A stretch of 8,745 bases of DNA from an uncultured Oscillospiraceae bacterium (GTDB lineage Bacteria; Bacillota; Clostridia; Oscillospirales; Oscillospiraceae), in the NCBI GenBank assembly GCA_910587205.1, contig CAJULZ010000110.1:1-8745 (forward strand), in the 5' to 3' direction. The stretch's first letter is position 1. Each line of letters begins with the position of its first letter. The position numbers were made by a program, and so were the translations under genes. This document shows positions 1 through 5,840 of this stretch, one piece after another. The notes beneath the pieces were generated by a model that was not told the origin of the DNA, searched no databases, and saw nothing but the letters and a program-made list of their open reading frames with translations.

Positions 1-3000
1 ATCTCCAGCGCCCTCAAAACCCCCAGCTTCGTGGAGGTCTCCACCGGGGATCCCAACGAGGACACCCAGTACTACAAATCGGCCTATCAAAATCTGGGCG
101 AGCTGATGGCCGCTGGCCGGGAGAAGGCTGAGGAGGCCATGGCCGAGGGCATCGTGCTGCTGCGCAACGAGAACAATGCCCTTCCACTGGGCAGCGGCGA
201 GCGCAAGATCAGCCTGTTCGGCGTGTCCGCGGTGGATCCGGTCTACGGCGGCACGGGCAGCGGCAACGTGGACACCTCCTCCGCCCCCACCTGGCGGGAC
301 GCCTTTGAGCGGGGCGGCGCGTTCCAGGTCAACGGCGGGCTGTGGGACTGGTACGGCGCGGCGGAGCAGGAAGGCTACCGCCGAACCACTGGCTCTACCG
401 GTCCGGGCGTCACCGGCGCCAAGAGTATCGGCGAGGCCCCCTGGTCTGCGGTAAAGGGCGCCAACGGCTCCACTTTCGCCCAGTACGGCGATGCGGCGGT
501 GGTCATTATCTCCCGCCTGGGCGGCGAGGGCAGCGATATGCCCCGGGGCACCCTGGCCCTGAGCCAGCTGGATGACGTGGACGGCTCCCAGGGTGATACC
601 GACAGCGGCGACTACCTGCGCCTGTCCCCCCGGGAGAAGGATCTTCTCCTGGGCCTGAAGGCGGAGAAGGACGCGGGGACCATCAAAAAAGTGGTGGTGC
701 TGCTCAACTTCGCCAACCAGGTGGAGGCGGACTTCATCGGCGACGAAGTCTATGGCATCGACGCCTGCCTGTGGATCGGCACCCCCGGCCAGGTGGGTAT
801 GTATGCTGTGGCCGATGTGCTGTCCGGCGCGGTGAACCCCTCCGGCCGCCTGTCCGCCACCTTCTGGCGCACCCATGACCAGAACCCCTCCATGGCCAAC
901 TTCGGCGCCACCCCCTACGCCGGGGCGGACGGCATTATCAACACCGACGGCTCCCCCCAGCAGGACAGGTATTACGTGGTCTACCAGGAGGGCATCTATC
1001 TGGGCTACCGCTACACCGAGAGCCGCTATGAGGACTACGTCATGGGCACCCCAAAGACGGGGGCCTTCCAGTACGCCGACGCGGTCAGCTTCCCCTTCGG
1101 CTACGGCCTGTCCTACTCCGACTTTGCCTACTCCAATTTCAAGGTGGAGAAGTCCGGTTCCGGCGCGGACGCCGCCTACACCGTCACGGTGGACGTGACC
1201 AACAACGGCTCCCAGTCCGGCAAAGAGGTGGTGCAGATTTACCTCCAGAAGCCCTACGGCAGCTACAACAGGGATAACCATGTGGAGGCCGCCTCCGTGG
1301 AGCTGGTGGGCTTCGCCAAGACGGATCTGCTGGACCCGGGCAAGACCCAGACCGTGTCCGTCACCGTCATGGAGCGGCAGTTCGCCTCCTATGATTCGGA
1401 GAACGCCAAGACCTACGTGGTGGTGGACGGGGACTACTACCTCACCGCCGCTAAAGACGCCCACGACGCGGTGAACAACATCCTGGCCCAAAAGGGCTTT
1501 TCCCCCGAGACCACCGACGGTCGCATGGACGCCCCCGGCAATGCCGCCATGGCCTCCGATGCGGTGACCCTGGCCCTGGATCAGGACACCTTCTCCACCT
1601 CCGCCGCCACCGGCGCGGACATCACCAACCAGTTCGAGTACGCCGACTGGAACAAGTATGAGAACCGGGGTTCTGATGAAGTGACTTATATGTCCCGCAG
1701 CGACTGGGAGGGCACCACCCCCAAGGGCTGGTCGGACGGCGTAGTGCTCCACTGGAGCGATCAGATTGCCATTGACCAGGACTCCCTGGGCCGCCAGGGC
1801 GAGACCAAGCTGCCCACCGTCCCCGATGAGTATCCCAAGTACGACACGTTCAAGGATGGGGAAGTGCTCAGCCTCATTGATTTGAGAGTGAACGAGGACG
1901 GCACTGAGATCCCCTATGACGATCCCCGGTGGGACACCCTGCTGGACCAGCTGAGCTGGCAGGACTTCACTGACATGATTCCCTCCGGGATGCGCCGCAC
2001 CGGCCCGCTGGTGTCTATTAACAAGAAGGAAACGCTGGACCACAACGGCCCCAGCGGCCTCACCCAGCCCTATAGCTCCGGCCCCTTGGGGCTGGCTGCC
2101 ACCACCAACGATCCCAACAAGAACTCCAAGGCCATGTGCTATCCCAGCGGGGGCATCCTGGCTGCCACCTTCAATGTGGATCTGCTGTACGATGTGGGCG
2201 ACCTGATTGGCGAGGACGCCCTGTGGGCGGGCTACAGCGGGCTGTACGGTCCCGGCTCCAACATCCAGCGCACCCCCTACTCCGGGCGTAACTTCGAGTA
2301 CTACTCCGAGGATGGCTACCTGTCCGGCATGATCTGCGCCTATGAGTGCGCCGCTATGGAGGGCCACGGCCTGTACGTCTACAACAAGCATGTGGGCCTT
2401 AACGACCAGGAGGATCTGCGCCGGGGCATCTGCACCTGGGCCAACGAGCAGTCCATCCGGGAGATTTATATGCGGGCCTTCGAGCTGCCCATCACCATCG
2501 CCGGCACCCAGTACGAGCGGGACGGCGAGAGTGTCACCCTGAAGGGCGCCAGCGGCGTGATGCTGGCTTTCAACCGCATGGGCCTGCACTGGAGCGGAAT
2601 GCAGAAGGGCATGGTCACCAACTTCCTGCGGGATGAATGCGGCATGACCGGCATCGTGGTCACTGATATGTGGTACGGCACCGCCTCCCCCTACATGAAC
2701 CTCCCCGCCCTGCTGGTGGCGGGCGGCAACCTGGTGGATGGCATCATGGATGTGGCCCATTTGGACGCCTCCAAGCCAGGGACGGGCCACGCCGACGTGG
2801 CCTGGGCCATGCGGGAGGCCATGCACCGCATCCTGTACACGGTGGTTCACTCCAACGCCATGAATGGTACCTCCGTCCATACCCGGATCGAGAAGGTCAC
2901 CCCCTGGTGGCAGACCGCCATCCTGGCAGCCAGGATCGTCACGGGAGCACTCACCCTGGCCTGTCTGGCCTGGTGTGTGATCAAACTCAAAAAGCAAAGC

Positions 3001-3021
3001 CCTAAGAAAGCGTCAAACTAA
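1..3021 (+). CDS. Circularly permuted, membrane-anchored GH3 beta-glycosidase (5' partial)
   Basis: This is a glycoside hydrolase family 3 enzyme that probably removes terminal beta-linked sugars (beta-glucosidase-like) outside the cell. The frame is open to base 1, so the true start lies upstream; the GTG at 31 is only the first possible start in view. Residues are numbered from that GTG. The usual GH3 order is reversed. The C-terminal-type sandwich domain comes first (about 35-290), with the acid/base candidate E167 in GGEGSD. A fibronectin III-like domain follows (about 355-475, from FPFGYGLSYS). A poorly assigned linker spans about 480-625. The TIM-barrel domain is last (about 630-910), with GRNFEYYSEDG (752-762), K786-H787 and the nucleophile D879 in IVVTDM. 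A hydrophobic helix (about 962-984) followed by KLKK forms a C-terminal membrane anchor. Permuted GH3 enzymes are known in rumen Firmicutes. Family assignment is firm; the substrate is not resolved. Confidence 0.93.
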   Translation: MSSALKTPSFVEVSTGDPNEDTQYYKSAYQNLGELMAAGREKAEEAMAEGIVLLRNENNALPLGSGERKISLFGVSAVDPVYGGTGSGNVDTSSAPTWRDAFERGGAFQVNGGLWDWYGAAEQEGYRRTTGSTGPGVTGAKSIGEAPWSAVKGANGSTFAQYGDAAVVIISRLGGEGSDMPRGTLALSQLDDVDGSQGDTDSGDYLRLSPREKDLLLGLKAEKDAGTIKKVVVLLNFANQVEADFIGDEVYGIDACLWIGTPGQVGMYAVADVLSGAVNPSGRLSATFWRTHDQNPSMANFGATPYAGADGIINTDGSPQQDRYYVVYQEGIYLGYRYTESRYEDYVMGTPKTGAFQYADAVSFPFGYGLSYSDFAYSNFKVEKSGSGADAAYTVTVDVTNNGSQSGKEVVQIYLQKPYGSYNRDNHVEAASVELVGFAKTDLLDPGKTQTVSVTVMERQFASYDSENAKTYVVVDGDYYLTAAKDAHDAVNNILAQKGFSPETTDGRMDAPGNAAMASDAVTLALDQDTFSTSAATGADITNQFEYADWNKYENRGSDEVTYMSRSDWEGTTPKGWSDGVVLHWSDQIAIDQDSLGRQGETKLPTVPDEYPKYDTFKDGEVLSLIDLRVNEDGTEIPYDDPRWDTLLDQLSWQDFTDMIPSGMRRTGPLVSINKKETLDHNGPSGLTQPYSSGPLGLAATTNDPNKNSKAMCYPSGGILAATFNVDLLYDVGDLIGEDALWAGYSGLYGPGSNIQRTPYSGRNFEYYSEDGYLSGMICAYECAAMEGHGLYVYNKHVGLNDQEDLRRGICTWANEQSIREIYMRAFELPITIAGTQYERDGESVTLKGASGVMLAFNRMGLHWSGMQKGMVTNFLRDECGMTGIVVTDMWYGTASPYMNLPALLVAGGNLVDGIMDVAHLDASKPGTGHADVAWAMREAMHRILYTVVHSNAMNGTSVHTRIEKVTPWWQTAILAARIVTGALTLACLAWCVIKLKKQSPKKASN

Positions 3022-3028
3022 CAAAAAC

Positions 3029-3033
3029 GGAGG
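3029..3033 (+). promoter_or_regulatory. Ribosome binding site fixing the lipoprotein start
   Basis: GGAGG ends directly against an ATG at 3034, leaving no spacer, but lies 9 bases before a second in-frame ATG at 3043. The spacing therefore favours 3043 as the real start. Choosing it also gives a conventional signal peptide opening with MKKVHK. Confidence 0.75.
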
Positions 3034-3042
3034 ATGAAAACA

Positions 3043-3735
3043 ATGAAAAAAGTACACAAACTCCTGGCCATCGCCCTGACGGCGGCCACCCTGGGCACCT
3101 TGCTCACCGCCTGCGGCGGGAAGGACGTATCCGGTACCTACACCCAGACCATCGATTCCAAGACCTACTTCTCTGCCCAGGAAGTCAAGAACGATATGCC
3201 CGAGGAGGAAAAGCGCCCCGATGGCAGCGAGGCCATGGTCCCCTTCATCCGCCTGTTTGGGATGCTGGACACCCGTGTGAGCGAGGATGTGGCCGGCACC
3301 TCCTCTGCCGCCGGCGTCAGCGACTACTACAACGTCAAGCTGGAGCTGTCCGGCGGGAAGTACAAGCTGACCAAGAGCTTCAACGTAGACATGGACTATG
3401 TCTTTGACGAGGTGAAAGGCATGATGGGCGGCGGCGCTGACAAGCCCACCCTCAGCCTCACCTTCTCCGGCTCCTACACCGCCAAGGATTCCGCCGTCAC
3501 CCTGGAGGCCCCCACCCAGGTGGATGCCCAGATCAGTCCCGTGGCCGGCATGGCCGATAACTACACCCGGTTCGGCGGCACCTATATGGACGTGAGCGAG
3601 ACCACTGCCGACAGCGAGGCTTTCCCCGGCCGGTTCCTCCACTACTTCAACACCCTGTACTTTGTGGAGAGCAGCAGCATCTCCTCCATGACCGTCACCG
3701 TGGACAAGGACGCGGGCACTTTCAGCATCAGCTGA
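3043..3735 (+). CDS. Small secreted lipoprotein of unknown function
   Basis: I do not recognise a family for this 230-residue protein. It opens with a type II signal peptide: a KK-containing n-region, a hydrophobic core (about 8-21) and the lipobox LTAC with C24 as the lipidated residue. It should therefore sit on the outer face of the cell membrane. The mature part has alternating short strands, several beginning with a glycine-tyrosine turn: SGTY at 30-33, GGKY at 104-107, SGSY at 142-145 and GGTY at 178-181. This suggests an all-beta, possibly lipocalin-like fold, which is inference. No catalytic motif is visible. It follows the GH3 stop by 21 bp and is almost certainly co-transcribed with it, so it may bind substrate or partner the GH3 enzyme. 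A terminator-like hairpin follows it. Confidence 0.85.
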   Translation: MKKVHKLLAIALTAATLGTLLTACGGKDVSGTYTQTIDSKTYFSAQEVKNDMPEEEKRPDGSEAMVPFIRLFGMLDTRVSEDVAGTSSAAGVSDYYNVKLELSGGKYKLTKSFNVDMDYVFDEVKGMMGGGADKPTLSLTFSGSYTAKDSAVTLEAPTQVDAQISPVAGMADNYTRFGGTYMDVSETTADSEAFPGRFLHYFNTLYFVESSSISSMTVTVDKDAGTFSIS

Positions 3736-3760
3736 GACCGGGCGGCAAAGAGTACCAGCA

Positions 3761-3802
3761 GGAAACGGCCGCTGCCGCGCGCAGCGGCCGTTTCCCTCTT
3801 TC
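3761..3802 (+). terminator. Intergenic hairpin, terminator-like with a weak T-tract
   Basis: A perfect inverted repeat has arms at 3761-3775 (GGAAACGGCCGCTGC) and 3781-3795, a 15-bp stem around a 5-base loop (CGCGC). The tail reads TTTCCCTCTTTC, T-rich but broken by C. It starts 25 bp after the lipoprotein stop and ends about 40 bp before the next start codon. The shape fits an intrinsic terminator, but the poor T-tract suggests partial read-through or an RNA stability or processing element between the GH3-lipoprotein pair and the esterase genes. Confidence 0.6.
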
Positions 3803-3835
3803 CGCAATTCTTTACGACAAAAAGGGAGGGAAACC

Positions 3836-4882
3836 ATGGAATCAGGCAAGAAAAAGGCAATTGCCATAGCCGTAGCAGCCGTCATTTTGATCGCGGCGGC
3901 CGCCGCCGTTGTTATGCTGATGAAAGCGAGGGAAGAGCAGCAAAAGGCAGCCGGGACGGTGGACACAATTTATGTTGCCCATCAGCCGGACCGGCTGGAC
4001 TACATGGAGGGTGAGGAATTCGACCCCGCCGGAACGGTCATCAACGCAAATATGAAGGACGGCAGCGTAAAGGAAAACGTCCCTTATGAAGTCAAGTGCG
4101 CCAGCCCGCTCACGTACAGCGGCTATTCCGTGACCTTTACCTATGAGGACAAGAGCGTGTCCATCCAGCTGAACATTACAAAGCGGGGCAACGCCGCGGA
4201 ATATTCTGTGGAACAGACCCCGGAAAACGCCGACAGCCCCCTGAAGGGGAAAACCTACTTTTTCCTGGGCTCCTCCGTGACCCGGGGGGAGCGGTCCGAG
4301 GGCGAGTCCATGGTGGACTTTGTGGCGAAGCGGAACGCCTGCCAGTGCATCAAGGAGGCGGTGTCCGGCACCACGCTGATGGACAACGGCGAGACCAGTT
4401 ATGTCCAGCGTCTGGACGCCTATCTGGCTGGCGGCAACCGGGCGGAGCACCTGGACGCTTTTATCTGCCAGCTGTCCACCAACGACATCAAGTATCCGAA
4501 TTCCTTCGGTGAAGTAACCGGGGCGGATCGGCGCTCGGCGGAGGACTTTGACCGCGCCACCACCTGCGGCGCGATGGAATATATTATCGTGAAGGCCCGG
4601 GAAACCTGGGATTGTCCGGTGGTATTTTACACCAACAGCGACTTCCACAACGAGAACTATGAGACCATGCTGGCCCTGCTGGACCAGGTGGAGGAGAAGT
4701 GGGGGATTGAGGTGATCGACCTCTACCGGGACGAGGCGTTCAACGATATCTCTGATGAGGACAAGGATCTGTACATGAGCGACACCACCCACCCCACTAA
4801 GGCGGGCTACCGGGACTGGTGGACGCCCAAATTCGAGGAAAAACTGGCGTCCCTGTCCACGAAGGCGGTGGATCTCCAATGA
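3836..4882 (+). CDS. Membrane-anchored SGNH/GDSL hydrolase with Ig-like domain
   Basis: This is a predicted extracellular esterase, probably removing acyl groups (for example acetyl) from carbohydrate, tethered by one N-terminal helix. The start is supported by GGAGG six bases upstream. After MESGKKK, a helix spans about 8-29. A bacterial Ig-like domain (group 3 type; about 42-115, with a P..YxxGEEFD pattern) follows as a spacer or binding module. The SGNH domain occupies about 135-340. Block I is G145-S146-S147-V-T, with S147 as nucleophile and Ser where GDSL proteins have Asp. The block II glycine is G178 in AVSGTT. Block III is STND, with N216 for the oxyanion hole. Block V is D316-T-T-H319-P, completing the triad. 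The next gene is a clear paralog and overlaps its stop codon, so the two are probably translated together. Substrate is not deducible; deacetylation of an oligosaccharide is inferred from the glycosidase neighbours. Confidence 0.88.
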   Translation: MESGKKKAIAIAVAAVILIAAAAAVVMLMKAREEQQKAAGTVDTIYVAHQPDRLDYMEGEEFDPAGTVINANMKDGSVKENVPYEVKCASPLTYSGYSVTFTYEDKSVSIQLNITKRGNAAEYSVEQTPENADSPLKGKTYFFLGSSVTRGERSEGESMVDFVAKRNACQCIKEAVSGTTLMDNGETSYVQRLDAYLAGGNRAEHLDAFICQLSTNDIKYPNSFGEVTGADRRSAEDFDRATTCGAMEYIIVKARETWDCPVVFYTNSDFHNENYETMLALLDQVEEKWGIEVIDLYRDEAFNDISDEDKDLYMSDTTHPTKAGYRDWWTPKFEEKLASLSTKAVDLQ

Positions 4883-5787
4883 GGAAGCGGTGGGTAAAAG
4901 CCCTGCCGGCACTTTTGCTGGCGCTGGCGCTGGGCGGCTGCGCCTCCAATCCGGCCCCGCCCGCGCCCACGCCTTCCCCGGAAAACACCGGGACACCCTC
5001 TACGGGGCAGCTGAAATTTCAGTTGATCGGGGCCGATGGAAACGACAACGCCTACGACCAGAAACTGGTGGTCCCCATTGCAGACTCCCCGCTGAAGGGC
5101 AAGGTCATCTACTGGCTGGGTTCCTCTGTCACCTACGGATCGGGTTCCAACGGGCAGTCCATGGCCCGGTTCATGGCGGCGGCGGACGGCGTGACCAGCG
5201 TGGTGGAGGCCGTTTCCGGCACCACCCTGGCCACATTGCCGGAGAGCGGGGAGAACTCCTATGTCTCCCGTATGCTGAACGGCGAAAAATTTTCAAAAAA
5301 CGACAAGGTGGATCTGTTTGTCTGCCAAATCTCCACCAACGACTGCAAACAGGCGAACCTGGTGGCAATGGGGGAACTGACCGCCGACGATGTGATCGAA
5401 CTGGAGCAATTCGACCTGGCCACCGCCGCTGGCTCCATTGAGTACCTGATCCGCTATGTTCACGACACCTGGGGCTGCCCCATTTACTTCTATTCCGGCG
5501 CATTCTTCGGGGACGGGGACGATGGCCCGCGAGTCAATGACGACCCGTGTGGAAGCGACTATGAAAAGCTGGTAAACCTGACCCTTGCCGCCGCGGAGAA
5601 GTGGAATAAGCAGGACGGGTACTACGTCAACATGCTTGACCTGTTCCACGATGAAGGGTTTAACAACCTGGTTTCGGATTCGGACTATGCCTACTTGATG
5701 CGCGACGCGATACACCCCCGGAAAGCGGGCTATTTGATTTGGTGGCTGCCGGAATTCCAGGAGGCATTTTACCGGGAGTTTTCCTGA
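4879..5787 (+). CDS. Lipoprotein SGNH/GDSL hydrolase, paralog of the preceding gene
   Basis: This is a second predicted extracellular esterase, held by a lipid anchor. I place the start at the ATG at 4879, which overlaps the previous stop as ATGA and begins a type II signal peptide (MRKRWVK, hydrophobic core, lipobox LGGC with C21). An in-frame ATG 60 bases upstream would bury this peptide. No strong ribosome binding site is visible, which fits translational coupling. A Pro/Thr-rich linker (about 24-44) leads to the SGNH domain: G81-S82-S83-V-T (nucleophile S83), G114 in AVSGTT, N154 in STND, and D276-A-I-H279-P. It shares with its neighbour SPLKGK, GSSVT.G, EAVSGTTL, CQ.STND and HP.KAGY, which indicates tandem duplication. 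It lacks the Ig-like domain. It carries an extra Asp/Gly-rich loop (about 207-228), between C200 and the end of which C224 also lies. The 302-residue length is ordinary for the family. Substrate is unknown. Confidence 0.88.
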   Translation: MRKRWVKALPALLLALALGGCASNPAPPAPTPSPENTGTPSTGQLKFQLIGADGNDNAYDQKLVVPIADSPLKGKVIYWLGSSVTYGSGSNGQSMARFMAAADGVTSVVEAVSGTTLATLPESGENSYVSRMLNGEKFSKNDKVDLFVCQISTNDCKQANLVAMGELTADDVIELEQFDLATAAGSIEYLIRYVHDTWGCPIYFYSGAFFGDGDDGPRVNDDPCGSDYEKLVNLTLAAAEKWNKQDGYYVNMLDLFHDEGFNNLVSDSDYAYLMRDAIHPRKAGYLIWWLPEFQEAFYREFS

Positions 5788-5830
5788 TTAACCGCAGCCA
5801 CAATGGGGTTGACATTACTTTAACGGAAAT

Positions 5831-5834
5831 GAGG
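5831..5834 (+). promoter_or_regulatory. Ribosome binding site fixing the GH2 start
   Basis: GAGG lies six bases before the ATG at 5841. Earlier in-frame ATGs at 5739 (inside the previous gene) and 5829 lack such a site. The residues upstream of 5841 also do not resemble the start of a GH2 enzyme, whereas MRKRILLNQAVWRF does. Confidence 0.7.
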
Positions 5835-5840
5835 TTGATT

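Noticed and set aside
31..33. GTG at 31 as the true start of the GH3 gene
   Set aside because: The frame is open back to base 1 and no ribosome binding site precedes the GTG. A surface GH3 should have an N-terminal export signal, which must lie outside the window.
4819..4878. Upstream in-frame start that would lengthen the second esterase by 20 residues
   Set aside because: It would put 20 polar residues ahead of a complete lipoprotein signal peptide; the ATGA-overlap start at 4879 explains the sequence better.
3842..4996. Long antisense open frame opposite the first esterase, and a similar one at 3013-3966
   Set aside because: The + strand frames carry clear SGNH and lipoprotein motifs. 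The antisense products have no recognisable domain and are the Gly/Val/His/Leu-rich shadows expected in GC-rich DNA.
5739..5840. Upstream in-frame start of the GH2 gene at 5739
   Set aside because: It lies inside the second esterase gene and adds residues unlike a GH2 N-terminus; the ATG at 5841 has GAGG at the right distance.
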